From Algorimicrobium sediminis (GTDB taxonomy: Bacteria; Bacteroidota; Bacteroidia; Flavobacteriales; Flavobacteriaceae): 64,000 nucleotides of DNA. This document shows, piece after piece, positions 24,960 to 34,262 of this stretch (positions are counted from its first letter, which is position 1; every line of letters begins with the position of its first letter). Below the pieces are notes generated by a model that saw nothing but the letters and a program-made list of their open reading frames with translations, ran no database searches and had not been told where the DNA came from. The stretch is from positions 1 through 64,000 of the forward strand of contig NZ_JBHULS010000008.1 in NCBI RefSeq assembly GCF_042684585.1. The letters run 5' to 3'. The position numbers and the translations under genes are program-made.

Positions 24960-26924
24960 CTAATCTACGTTATCGTGCAAAAAGGAATTGTTATTACGCA
25001 ATTGCAAATCGTCGTTATCGTCTAGACTAATTCGTGTTCCAGACAAGCTAGAATCTGACGAAGGCCGCGTATGATCTAAATTAACGCCTTGGCGTTTATA
25101 GGCAGGCACGCGCTCAATATCGTCGATTTTAGAACGGTTAAACTTATGATTAAAATCCTTCATTTTTAGTCGGCGTTCCGCTGCGCGCTCCTTCAACATT
25201 TCGGAAATAGGTGTGTGTATAGGATCTATATCTTCGGCCGACTTTGTAGGCGCCTCTTCAGCATCTGGCTGTAAGGTTTTTTTCTCGAATACCACGTCGG
25301 TGTCCTCAATTTCTAACGATTTTTTAGAGGCTTCCGTTTGTTTTTTCGTGTTCATTTCAGATTCGGCTTCAATATAATCGTCCAAGGCATAGCGCACCTC
25401 GCCTTTTTGACTGGTTTCTGTTACCGGAATAATTTCAACAGGATCGGTTACCTGTATATTGGAAACCTCGGCATCCAATTGGTGGGTAATAGTGTCCTGT
25501 TTAGGTGTTTCGGTGGCTGGCGGATTGCTTATGGGCAAATCGAATGTTAGGGTTATTTGCTGTTCCTCCTCTGGTTGCACAACTGTTTTTTCAGGTTCGT
25601 TCGCTTCTGCATGTGCATTGGTAATTACAAAATCGTCTGCATCTGCTTCGGTTAAGGCATTGGTGTAACTAACCTCAATATCTTTAATAGCTTGCGTTGT
25701 TTGAATTAAACCTGTACCAGCATCTTTTTTAGGTTCTGGCGATTTAAGGTCTTCCAAATCATTTAAATCCAAGGTGTGCTTAACGACCTCCTGCGCCTGA
25801 CTTGCTTCAAAATCTATGCGCGGGGTTACTATGGTTGGATTATTCTCCTTTTTTACAGGCTGTGGTTCTTCGGGTTTATCTTCTTCCAGCGCATGAATAA
25901 CTTTTTTAACTTCGGTATTCGAAATTTCGTCCTGTTGCTCCATATCGAAACCAGTAGCAATAATGGTTACAGCTATCGATTCGCCCAAGGTTTCGTCTTC
26001 ACCCACACCCATAATAATATTAGCACCGTGTCCGGCTTCATCTTGAATATGATCGTTTATTTCGCCTATTTCATCAATGGTAATTTCTTGCGTTCCAGAT
26101 ACTATAAGCAGCAATACATTTTTAGCACCTGTAATTTTGTTATCGTTTAATAATGGCGAATCGAGTGCTTTCCTAATAGCCTCTTTAGCACGGTCTTGAC
26201 CAGCAGATTTAGACGAGCCCATAATGGCTGTACCACTGCCGCTTAACACGGTTTTAGCATCGCGTAAATCGATGTTTTGTGTGTAGTGATTGGTAATAAC
26301 TTCGGCAATACCACGAGCAGCTGTAGAAAGGACTTCGTCGGCTTTAGAAAAACCAGCCTTAAAGCCTAAATTTCCGTACACATCGCGAAGTTTGTTATTG
26401 TTTATAACCACAAGAGAGTCTACAACTTCTCGTAATTTTTCGATACCTATTTGCGCTTGTTGGTTTCGCATTTTACCTTCAAACTGAAAAGGCATGGTAA
26501 CAATTCCTACCGTTAGTATATCCAATTCCTTGGCCATTTTAGCTATAATAGGTGCTGCACCAGTTCCTGTACCACCACCCATACCAGCGGTTATAAACAC
26601 CATTTTGGTATTGGTATCCAGCATGCGCTGAATGTCCTCAAAACTCTCCACGGCGGACTGCTCGCCAATTTCTGGATTGGCACCAGCTCCTAATCCTTCG
26701 GTAAGGTTTACACCCAATTGAATTTTATTGGGAACACCGCTATTTTGAAGCGCTTGCGCATCGGTATTACAAATTACAAAATCGACTCCTTTAATCCCCT
26801 GCTGAAACATGTGGTTAATGGCGTTGCTGCCGCCGCCGCCTACACCAATTACTTTAATAACATTTGATTGATTTTTAGGTAAATCGAATGAAATGTTTGT
26901 TTCGAATTCTCTGTTGCTGCTCAT
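24960..26924 (-). CDS. ftsZ: Cell division protein FtsZ
   Basis: This tubulin-like GTPase forms the Z-ring at midcell. The nucleotide-binding GVGGGGSNAINH is at about 27-38, the tubulin signature GGGTGTGAAP at 116-125, and the T7 catalytic loop NIDLRD at 217-222. The GTPase core ends near residue 345. The protein is 654 residues against about 380 in E. coli. The extra 300 are an acidic, Pro/Thr/Glu-rich linker, long even for a phylum where long linkers are usual. It ends in a helix (EMLKERAAERRLKMKDFNHKF), an RVPAYKRQGV segment that looks like the conserved C-terminal peptide, and about 45 more residues. It is the last gene of the dcw operon, followed by a strong terminator. Confidence 0.97.
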   Translation of the reverse strand: MSSNREFETNISFDLPKNQSNVIKVIGVGGGGSNAINHMFQQGIKGVDFVICNTDAQALQNSGVPNKIQLGVNLTEGLGAGANPEIGEQSAVESFEDIQRMLDTNTKMVFITAGMGGGTGTGAAPIIAKMAKELDILTVGIVTMPFQFEGKMRNQQAQIGIEKLREVVDSLVVINNNKLRDVYGNLGFKAGFSKADEVLSTAARGIAEVITNHYTQNIDLRDAKTVLSGSGTAIMGSSKSAGQDRAKEAIRKALDSPLLNDNKITGAKNVLLLIVSGTQEITIDEIGEINDHIQDEAGHGANIIMGVGEDETLGESIAVTIIATGFDMEQQDEISNTEVKKVIHALEEDKPEEPQPVKKENNPTIVTPRIDFEASQAQEVVKHTLDLNDLEDLKSPEPKKDAGTGLIQTTQAIKDIEVSYTNALTEADADDFVITNAHAEANEPEKTVVQPEEEQQITLTFDLPISNPPATETPKQDTITHQLDAEVSNIQVTDPVEIIPVTETSQKGEVRYALDDYIEAESEMNTKKQTEASKKSLEIEDTDVVFEKKTLQPDAEEAPTKSAEDIDPIHTPISEMLKERAAERRLKMKDFNHKFNRSKIDDIERVPAYKRQGVNLDHTRPSSDSSLSGTRISLDDNDDLQLRNNNSFLHDNVD

Positions 26925-26988
26925 GAATTTCGTTTTATATGTACTTAATTATTCTCTTATTATGGTTATTTATTTTTTTAGGCTTGCC

Positions 26989-28311
26989 TTATTCGGCATT
27001 GTCTAAAAAATCTTTTATACGCTCTGTAAATTTGTCTAAAAACGAGCGTTTTGGTGGTGCTACTGGTTCTTCAGGTTCTTCGGATGGTAGTTCGGTTTCT
27101 GCTTCCGCTTCTTTTTTGGCTTCTTCCAGAGCTAATTCCATATTTTTACGTTCTTGGCGTTTTAAGCCATCCATTACCAAACCAACAGCTGTGGCATACA
27201 ACGGACTGGTAATTTCCTCATCGCTGTTTCCTGCCAAATGTTCATTAGGAAACCCTATGCGGGTATCCATACCTGTAATATATTCTACCAACTGCTTTAA
27301 ATGCTTTAATTGCGCGCCACCACCGGTAAGCACAATACCTGCAATAAGCTTTTTCTTTTGCTCCTCGTGGCCGTAGTTTTTAATTTCTACATACACCTGT
27401 TCAATAATTTCTACCACGCGGGCATGAATTATTTTTGAAAGGTTTTTTAGTGTTATTTCTTTGGGTTCGCGACCACGCAGACCAGGAATAGAAACGATTT
27501 CATTTTCTTTATTTTCGCCTGGCCAAGCCGAGCCAAATTTAATTTTTAAAAGTTCGGCTTGCTTTTCAATAATGGAACACCCTTCTTTTATGTCCTCTGT
27601 AATAACATTGCCTCCAAAAGGAATTACCGCGGTATGCCTAATAATACCATCTCTAAAAATAGCCAAATCCGTGGTGCCGCCACCTATATCAATTAAAGCC
27701 ACACCGGCTTCTTTTTCCTCTTGACTCAATACCGCGTTGGCAGAAGCCAGTGGTTCCAGTGTAATGCCCTCCAAATACAGGCCCGCACTTTTAACGCAGC
27801 GCCCCACGTTTCTGATAGATGAAACCTGACCAACAACCACATGAAAATTAGCCTCTAAACGCCCTCCGTACATACCAACGGGCTCCTTAATTTCGGCTTG
27901 GCCGTCTACCTTGTATTCTTGCGGCAGTACATGAATAATTTCTTCGCCAGGTAACATAACCAATTTATGAACCTGGTTAATAAGTCGGTCTATATCTTCT
28001 TCATTTATTACCAATTCAGAATTGCTACGCGTAATATAATCGCTGTGCTGTAGGCTTCTAATATGCTGCCCAGCAATGCCAACCGTCACATTTTCTATGG
28101 TTACACCTGCAGCAGCTTCGGCCTCCTGTACAGCAAGCTGAATAGACTGAATGGTTTGTGTGATGTTATTAACCACCCCACGATGAACGCCTAAACTTTT
28201 AGACCGCCCTATACCTAAAATGTCCACTTTACCGTACTCGTTTTTACGACCAATCATAGCCACAATCTTTGTGGTTCCTATGTCTAATCCTATTGCAATA
28301 TTCCCTTCCAT
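26989..28311 (-). CDS. ftsA: Cell division protein FtsA
   Basis: This 440-residue actin-like ATPase tethers FtsZ to the membrane. Phosphate 1 motif GLDIGTTKIVAMIG is at about 8-21, phosphate 2 IDIGGGTTDLAIF near 207-219, and the adenosine motif VLTGGGAQLKHL near 333-344. The 1C domain lies between the first two. A charged linker (EEAKKEAEAETELPSEEPEE) leads to a C-terminal amphipathic helix, KRSFLDKFTERIKDFLDNAE, which is the membrane-targeting sequence. It starts 3 bp after ftsQ ends and ends 64 bp before ftsZ. All expected parts are present. Confidence 0.97.
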   Translation of the reverse strand: MEGNIAIGLDIGTTKIVAMIGRKNEYGKVDILGIGRSKSLGVHRGVVNNITQTIQSIQLAVQEAEAAAGVTIENVTVGIAGQHIRSLQHSDYITRSNSELVINEEDIDRLINQVHKLVMLPGEEIIHVLPQEYKVDGQAEIKEPVGMYGGRLEANFHVVVGQVSSIRNVGRCVKSAGLYLEGITLEPLASANAVLSQEEKEAGVALIDIGGGTTDLAIFRDGIIRHTAVIPFGGNVITEDIKEGCSIIEKQAELLKIKFGSAWPGENKENEIVSIPGLRGREPKEITLKNLSKIIHARVVEIIEQVYVEIKNYGHEEQKKKLIAGIVLTGGGAQLKHLKQLVEYITGMDTRIGFPNEHLAGNSDEEITSPLYATAVGLVMDGLKRQERKNMELALEEAKKEAEAETELPSEEPEEPVAPPKRSFLDKFTERIKDFLDNAE

Positions 28312-28314
28312 GAT

Positions 28315-29034
28315 TTAAGATTTAGTGCATATTACTTGGCTATCAAACTGCAGATTCACCTTGCTGTAATTAGTTAATATCTTGTCTTTAAACGCTTTTT
28401 TATAAAACGCTTTTAAATTATTAATTTTTTTATCCAGTTGACTTAAATGCCCCAGATAAACTTCAAAATCGTATTGCCGCAAACGCAACGACACCGTTTG
28501 ATCCGGATACTGGTGTATGCTGGTAACATGCATATTTAAAAACGGGTCGCTTTTAATTTTTTGAGCTATTTGGTATACCACTTCCAAATTATTTTTTGAA
28601 ACGGTTCCCGTTACCAGTGGCACCCGGGCTGTATAGTTTGCAGACAAAGGCATAACATGTCCAGTATCATCTATATAAAAAGGCTCCGAATGCGTAACCC
28701 GTGCAATGGGTTTTTTCTGTTCTACTTCGGCGGTTAAATTGCCGTTTATATCTACAAACACCTCGGCCGACTTAATCATGGGATTTGCATTTAAGGCAGT
28801 TTCCAATACATTCAAATCTAGGCTTTCTTTACGCACATTTGGCGTTCCTCCTTGATTTTGTATTAACAATTTACTAACAGCTTCTTGCGTGATAAACAGA
28901 TTATTATCGCCTTTAAAATGCACTTTTGGGTTGCTTACTAGGCGTGCTTCGTTTTTTTTAGACGAAAACGCAAATAAGGTAACCACCAAAATTAGCAGCA
29001 AAACCATTTTTATATGATGCCAATTAATTTTCAT
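28315..29034 (-). CDS. ftsQ: Cell division protein FtsQ/DivIB
   Basis: This is a 239-residue bitopic membrane protein with a short basic cytoplasmic start, a transmembrane helix at about 7-24 (IKMVLLLILVVTLFAFSS), and a periplasmic part. The latter holds a POTRA-like region (about 40-110, with a PMIKSAEVFVDINGNLTAEVEQKKPIARV stretch split by a turn) and a beta domain. FtsQ links early division proteins to FtsL and the wall-making enzymes. Sequence conservation in this family is low; position between murC and ftsA, topology and the POTRA pattern support the call. It overlaps the end of murC by 11 bases, a sign of translational coupling. Confidence 0.88.
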   Translation of the reverse strand: MKINWHHIKMVLLLILVVTLFAFSSKKNEARLVSNPKVHFKGDNNLFITQEAVSKLLIQNQGGTPNVRKESLDLNVLETALNANPMIKSAEVFVDINGNLTAEVEQKKPIARVTHSEPFYIDDTGHVMPLSANYTARVPLVTGTVSKNNLEVVYQIAQKIKSDPFLNMHVTSIHQYPDQTVSLRLRQYDFEVYLGHLSQLDKKINNLKAFYKKAFKDKILTNYSKVNLQFDSQVICTKS

Positions 29035-30424
29035 GCTGTAAGGCTTGTTTTATATGTTTAACTTCTTGACCAATGTCTCCCGCTCCTAATGTTAAAACAA
29101 TGTTTTTATTTTGAGCTTTAATAGCTGGTATAAGATCCTGTTTGGATACTAATTGTTTGTTTGGTTGCGTTATTTTTTCCAATAACCAAGCGGCGGTAAC
29201 CCCTTGAATAGGCTCCTCGCGGGCAGGATAAATATCTAATAATATAACGCTATCAAACAATGACAAACTGGTTGCAAAGCCTGCAGCAAAATCCCGCGTA
29301 CGACTGTATAGATGCGGCTGAAACACCACTAAAATAGAATCGGTTGGGTACATTTCGCGCACCGCTTGATGTACGGCTAAAATTTCCTCGGGATGGTGCG
29401 CATAATCGTCTATATATACCAAATCTGGTGTTTTTATTTGGTATGAAAAACGGCGCTCTACGCCCAAATACGAAGCTAAAGCCGCAATAACTGTTTCCTC
29501 CGGACAACCGTACTCCAAAGCCATAGCCAAAGCTACCAAAGCATTGGATAAATTGTGTCTGCCTGGTAAATAAAAGCGTACATTATGCAAGGTAGTTACA
29601 GGTGTTTTTACGTGAAACACATAACCACCATTTTCTATACGAATATTATGCGCAGAATAGGCTGCATCGTCTTCAATACCGTAGGTAATTCCAGAGATGG
29701 GCAAACCATTTTTAACAAATAATTTACCGTCAGGTTTTAGTTTATTCGCAAATTCCTTAAAGGCTGCTTCCAATGCTTCCGCATGACCATAAATATCCAA
29801 ATGGTCGGCATCCATAGCCGTAATACATGCTATGTTTGGTGTAAGTGTTAAAAAGGACCTATCAAACTCGTCTGCCTCCACAACCGTTACATCGGTGCCT
29901 TCTAAAATGAGATTACTCTGATAGTTTTCACTTATACCGCCTAAAAAAGCCGTTACCGGTGCTTGGCAAACTGCCATAATATGCCCCAAAATACTTGTGG
30001 TAGTGGTTTTTCCGTGTGTTCCTGCCACTGCCAAACAAAACGTATTTTGCGTTATTTGCCCTAATACTTGAGCGCGTTTAAAAATGCTAAAGTTATTAGC
30101 CTTAAAATACAATAGCTGCGCATGCGTATTTGGAATAGCTGGCGTGTAAACAATAAGCGTTTTTTCCGGATCCAAGGTCTCGTTTGTCAGGGCAGACACG
30201 GCATCGGTGTAATGTATGTTTATGCCCAATGCCTCCAAGCCTTTGGTAATGGCCGATGGGGTTTTGTCGTAACCAGAAACCCGTTTTCCGTAGGCGTGAA
30301 AATACCGCGCCAAGGCACTCATACCAATACCGCCAATACCAATAAAATAAACTGCCTCCCAGGACCATGCTGTGCTGGAGTGACTGTTGTTTTTAGTTAA
30401 TTTTATAGACTGCCTTTGTTGCAT
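29024..30424 (-). CDS. murC: UDP-N-acetylmuramate--L-alanine ligase
   Basis: This 466-residue cytoplasmic enzyme adds L-alanine to UDP-MurNAc with ATP, the first amino acid of the wall peptide. The N-terminal Rossmann part is YFIGIGGIGMSALARYF (about 26-42), the ATP-binding loop is VAGTHGKTTTTS (about 122-133), the central domain His region is MDADHLDIYG, and the ligase C-terminal domain opens with DDYAHHPEEI. Length and domain order are normal. It follows murG by 15 bp and overlaps ftsQ by 11 bases. Confidence 0.97.
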   Translation of the reverse strand: MQQRQSIKLTKNNSHSSTAWSWEAVYFIGIGGIGMSALARYFHAYGKRVSGYDKTPSAITKGLEALGINIHYTDAVSALTNETLDPEKTLIVYTPAIPNTHAQLLYFKANNFSIFKRAQVLGQITQNTFCLAVAGTHGKTTTTSILGHIMAVCQAPVTAFLGGISENYQSNLILEGTDVTVVEADEFDRSFLTLTPNIACITAMDADHLDIYGHAEALEAAFKEFANKLKPDGKLFVKNGLPISGITYGIEDDAAYSAHNIRIENGGYVFHVKTPVTTLHNVRFYLPGRHNLSNALVALAMALEYGCPEETVIAALASYLGVERRFSYQIKTPDLVYIDDYAHHPEEILAVHQAVREMYPTDSILVVFQPHLYSRTRDFAAGFATSLSLFDSVILLDIYPAREEPIQGVTAAWLLEKITQPNKQLVSKQDLIPAIKAQNKNIVLTLGAGDIGQEVKHIKQALQHEN

Positions 30425-30439
30425 AATTACTAATTCCTT

Positions 30440-31579
30440 TTAGGCCGTTTTTGCTTTTTGAACCCCTAATAATTGTTCCACCTGATCCGCTATATCCTTG
30501 GTTGCGTTTTCCCGTGCTAACTTTTTTATGTTGTCTGCCAAAGCTTTTTGCTTATCTGGCGCCACAATAAGTTGGATGAATTTATTTTGAAAATCTACAT
30601 CCAAGTCACTTTCTTTTATTAGAATAGCGGCCTGTTCGTTGGCAATAGCTTGTGCATTTTTTGTTTGATGATCCTCGGCCACATTTGGCGAGGGAATAAA
30701 AATAACCGGCTTACCAACAATACATAACTCCGATACCGAAATGGCACCGGCTCGCGAAATAATAATATCGGCCGCCGCATAAGCACTGGCCATATCGTTA
30801 ATAAATTGATGTACTTGTATGTGTTTTGTGTGGTTGTAAATTTTATACTGATTGTAATATAATTTACCACATTGCCACACCACCTGTACATTGTGTGTAA
30901 GTAAAAAATCCAGTTCTTTTTCTAGTAACTCATTAATTCTTCTCGCGCCTAAACTACCGCCAAGCACTAAAATGGTTTTCTTTTCAGCATCTAACTGAAA
31001 CGTTTTTAGGGCTGCGCTCCGTTTTTCGTTAATATGTAATAAATCTGCTCGCACCGGATTTCCTGTTTTAATAATTTTATTAGCAGGAAAAAAGCGCTCC
31101 AAACCATCGTAAGCCACACAAATTTTGGACACTTTTTTACCCAACAGTTTATTGGTAATTCCCGGAAACGAATTCTGCTCCTGTATTAAACTTGGAATAC
31201 CTTTGGCAGCAGCCATATGTAACAGCGGCCCGCTGGCAAATCCGCCAGTACCAATAACCACATCTGGCTTAAATTTGGCAATAATTTTTTTAGCTCCCCA
31301 CAAACTGCTTATTAGCTTAAACGGAAAACTTAAATTTTTAAGTGTCCATGCTCTTTGAATACCAGAAATCCACAAGCCATGAATTTTGTAACCTGCTTCG
31401 GGTACTTTATCCATTTCCATTCGATCCTTGGCGCCAACAAACAAAAATTTAGCATTCGGGAAACGCTGTTTAAGCTCGTTAGCAATGGCAACAGCGGGAT
31501 AAATATGGCCGCCTGTACCACCTCCCGAGAGAATAATATGATATGTTTTGTTGTAATCTACCACTGTGGTATGCTTCAT
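30440..31579 (-). CDS. murG: UDP-GlcNAc:lipid I N-acetylglucosaminyltransferase
   Basis: This 379-residue peripheral membrane GT28-family enzyme makes lipid II by adding GlcNAc to lipid I. The glycine-rich loop SGGGTGGHIYPAVAIA is at about 18-33. The second conserved loop GTGGFASGPLL is at about 110-120. The C-terminal domain has VLGGSLGARRINE and the donor-binding SRAGAISVSELCIVGKP stretch. It lies 7 bp after ftsW and 15 bp before murC, the normal dcw order for the phylum. The first ATG may be preceded by an unneeded extension, as family members usually start close to the YHIILSGGG segment at residue 12. Confidence 0.96.
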   Translation of the reverse strand: MKHTTVVDYNKTYHIILSGGGTGGHIYPAVAIANELKQRFPNAKFLFVGAKDRMEMDKVPEAGYKIHGLWISGIQRAWTLKNLSFPFKLISSLWGAKKIIAKFKPDVVIGTGGFASGPLLHMAAAKGIPSLIQEQNSFPGITNKLLGKKVSKICVAYDGLERFFPANKIIKTGNPVRADLLHINEKRSAALKTFQLDAEKKTILVLGGSLGARRINELLEKELDFLLTHNVQVVWQCGKLYYNQYKIYNHTKHIQVHQFINDMASAYAAADIIISRAGAISVSELCIVGKPVIFIPSPNVAEDHQTKNAQAIANEQAAILIKESDLDVDFQNKFIQLIVAPDKQKALADNIKKLARENATKDIADQVEQLLGVQKAKTA

Positions 31580-31586
31580 TTTATAA

Positions 31587-32789
31587 TTAAACTGCTTCCG
31601 ATAAAATATCTAACGGATTATCTTCTTGTTCGTCTTGTGCTTCCTTTTTTACTAATTCTTCTCGTTTAGCGCTTACACTTAAAATAATACCTATTGCCAA
31701 GCATGTCATCCAAATAGAGGTACCACCACTACTTATTAGCGGTAATGTCTGGCCTGTTACTGGAAACAACTGGACCGCAACGGCCATGTTAATAAGCGCC
31801 TGAAAAACAATGGGTAGTCCTACACCTAAAACCACCAATTTCCCAAATATGGTATCCGATTTTTGGGCAATAACAGCCACACGCACTAAAAATGTTAAGT
31901 AAAAAAACATAAGTACCAAGCCACCAAACAAGCCATATTCTTCAATAATAATGGCAAAAATAAAATCGGATGTGGATTGTGGTAAAAAGTTTTTTTGAAT
32001 ACTTTTTCCAGGTCCCACACCATGCAAGCCGCCACTAGCAATGGCTATTTTTGCTTTTTCTATCTGGTAATCTTCCTCGGTAATAGCATCGTCGGTAAAA
32101 CTAGCTATCCTACTCATCCAGGTGTCTACACGGTTTGGCATAGCATCGGGAAACGCTTTTGCTGTTAACACAAATAGCGTTAAAGCCAGCAAACCAGAGC
32201 CAATAATAACAGCAATGTACCTAAACGGATAGCCGCCTAAAAACACCAAAACGAGCACCATACTAAACATAATGGCTGCCGTAGAAAAATTAGCTGGCAA
32301 AATTAAGGCTAAAACTAAAAATACAGGCATCCAAAGCGGTAAAATTGACTCTTTAAACGTAATTATTTTATCTTTTATTCGCGCCATATAATGCGCTACG
32401 TAAACCATTAACACGACAAAAGCGAATGTAGATGTTTGAAAGGACACGCCCACTACTGGAATTTGTATCCATCTGCTGGTGTTGGTTCCTGCCGTAGCCG
32501 AACCTTGCATAAGTGTAATAACCAATAACACCAACACCACAGGCAATAGCAAAATAGAAAAAGCCCTAAAGTAACGATAGGGTATTTTATGCACTACAAA
32601 CACAATGAGAAAACCCAATACCAAGTGCATAAAATGACCAAAAAATATAGAAAAGGTTCCTCTGCCAACACCGGTGTAAGCCAAGTTACTTGCAGCACTG
32701 TACACTGGTAAAAAAGAAAAAATACCAAGTACGGCCACTACAGCCCATAACAATCGGTCGCCTTTTATATTTTTAAAAATTGGTTGCAC
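31587..32789 (-). CDS. ftsW: Peptidoglycan polymerase FtsW (SEDS family)
   Basis: This 400-residue SEDS glycosyltransferase polymerises lipid II at the septum together with the FtsI-type transpeptidase. About ten hydrophobic segments are seen, with conserved SEDS stretches: LPANFSTAAIM near the middle, GLHGVGPGKSIQKNFLPQSTSDFIFAIIIEE (the large loop with its Gly-rich start and the catalytic-type Asp) and FPVTGQTLPLISSGGTS near the end. A charged C-terminal tail (EELVKKEAQDEQEDN) is cytoplasmic. It stands between murD (41 bp) and murG (7 bp). Confidence 0.95.
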   Translation of the reverse strand: MQPIFKNIKGDRLLWAVVAVLGIFSFLPVYSAASNLAYTGVGRGTFSIFFGHFMHLVLGFLIVFVVHKIPYRYFRAFSILLLPVVLVLLVITLMQGSATAGTNTSRWIQIPVVGVSFQTSTFAFVVLMVYVAHYMARIKDKIITFKESILPLWMPVFLVLALILPANFSTAAIMFSMVLVLVFLGGYPFRYIAVIIGSGLLALTLFVLTAKAFPDAMPNRVDTWMSRIASFTDDAITEEDYQIEKAKIAIASGGLHGVGPGKSIQKNFLPQSTSDFIFAIIIEEYGLFGGLVLMFFYLTFLVRVAVIAQKSDTIFGKLVVLGVGLPIVFQALINMAVAVQLFPVTGQTLPLISSGGTSIWMTCLAIGIILSVSAKREELVKKEAQDEQEDNPLDILSEAV

Positions 32790-32830
32790 TGTTTTTGTTT
32801 TAGTTTAAATTGCTTTTTGCTTTACATACT

Positions 32831-34213
32831 TTATAAATTTCTAACGGCCTCCTTAAATTGACGGCCGCGATCTTCGTAGTTTTCAAATAAATCGAAACTA
32901 GCACATGCTGGCGAAAGCAAAACGTTATCGCCGGACTCGGCTAATTTATATGCTATTTTAACCGCCTCGCTCATGTTTTGGGTTTCCACCATGATATCGA
33001 CCATCGATTGAAAGTTTTCGAATAACTTTTTATTATCCACTCCCAAGCAAATAATAGCCTTTACCTTCTCGTTTATAAACGGAAACAACTCCGTATAATC
33101 GTTCCCTTTGTCTTCTCCGCCAACAATCCATATAGTTGGAGCATCCATACTTTCTAGAGCGTAGTAGGTGGCATTTACATTAGTAGCTTTAGAATCGTTA
33201 ATATAATTTACTTTATTAATTTTAAGCACATCTTCTAAACGATGCTCTACGCCGTGAAAATTTTCGAGACTTTCGCGTATAGTTTGCTTTCTTATTTTTA
33301 AGAGATGTGCCACAGTAGAGGCCGCCATGGCGTTTTTAATATTGTGTTTCCCTTGCAATGCTATATCCTTTGCTGGCATAATTATTTGGTTATTATCTAT
33401 GGTTATTATACATGTATTATTTTCGAAATAGGCACCATTTTCAATTCGTTTGTGCAACGAAAATGGCAATAACGTGGCTTTAGTTGGATGCTTTTCAAGC
33501 CAGTTGGTAATTACCGGATCGTCGGCATCGTAAATAAAATAATCGGTTGCCGTTTGGTTTTTAGTAATTCTAAATTTAGAAGCCACATAGGCATCAAAAT
33601 TGTAATTATATCTATCTAAATGGTCTGGTGTTATATTTAATAATACGGCTATATGCGGCCTAAAGCTGAAGCAGTCGTCCAGTTGGAAACTACTTATTTC
33701 CAGTACATAATTAGGATAATTATTAGCCTGTACTTGTTTGGCAAAACTAGCACCAATATTACCAGCCAAACCCACACTTAACGCCTGCTTAAGCACATGG
33801 TGTGTTAGCGACGCTGTGGTGGTTTTGCCATTACTTCCTGTAATAGCCACAATATTTGCTTGGGTATAGTTTGCAGCAAATTCTATTTCAGAAATTACCG
33901 GAATACCCTGCTCTTTTAAGGCCGCCACTAAAGGCACAGTATTTGGAATACCCGGACTTTTAACCACAACATCGGCATTTAAAATAAGTGCTTTTGTATG
34001 CTGTGTGTCTTCCCAAGGAATGGCATGCTGATTAAGCAGCTCCCGAAATTTGTTTTTAATAACACCCTTATCCGACACAAACACCTCATAACCTTTTGCT
34101 TGGGCTAATAGTGCCGCACCAATACCGCTTTCGCCACCACCAAGCACAACCAACCTGCCTTCTTTTTTAAAAGGTGTTTTAATACGTATTGTGTTGGTTG
34201 TTTCTGGTTTCAT
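32831..34213 (-). CDS. murD: UDP-N-acetylmuramoyl-L-alanine--D-glutamate ligase
   Basis: This 460-residue enzyme adds D-glutamate to UDP-MurNAc-L-Ala. An N-terminal Rossmann-like part has LVVLGGGESGIGAALLA at about 21-37. The ATP loop is ITGSNGKTTTASL at about 123-135, the central domain has NITPDHLDRY, and the C-terminal domain has NDSKATNVNATYYAL, a family hallmark. Length is normal. It is in operon order between mraY and ftsW with gaps of 49 and 41 bp. Confidence 0.97.
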   Translation of the reverse strand: MKPETTNTIRIKTPFKKEGRLVVLGGGESGIGAALLAQAKGYEVFVSDKGVIKNKFRELLNQHAIPWEDTQHTKALILNADVVVKSPGIPNTVPLVAALKEQGIPVISEIEFAANYTQANIVAITGSNGKTTTASLTHHVLKQALSVGLAGNIGASFAKQVQANNYPNYVLEISSFQLDDCFSFRPHIAVLLNITPDHLDRYNYNFDAYVASKFRITKNQTATDYFIYDADDPVITNWLEKHPTKATLLPFSLHKRIENGAYFENNTCIITIDNNQIIMPAKDIALQGKHNIKNAMAASTVAHLLKIRKQTIRESLENFHGVEHRLEDVLKINKVNYINDSKATNVNATYYALESMDAPTIWIVGGEDKGNDYTELFPFINEKVKAIICLGVDNKKLFENFQSMVDIMVETQNMSEAVKIAYKLAESGDNVLLSPACASFDLFENYEDRGRQFKEAVRNL

Positions 34214-34262
34214 TTTCGTGTTTGTAATGCGTGTGTTGCTTGTGCTAATTCGCCTTATTTTT

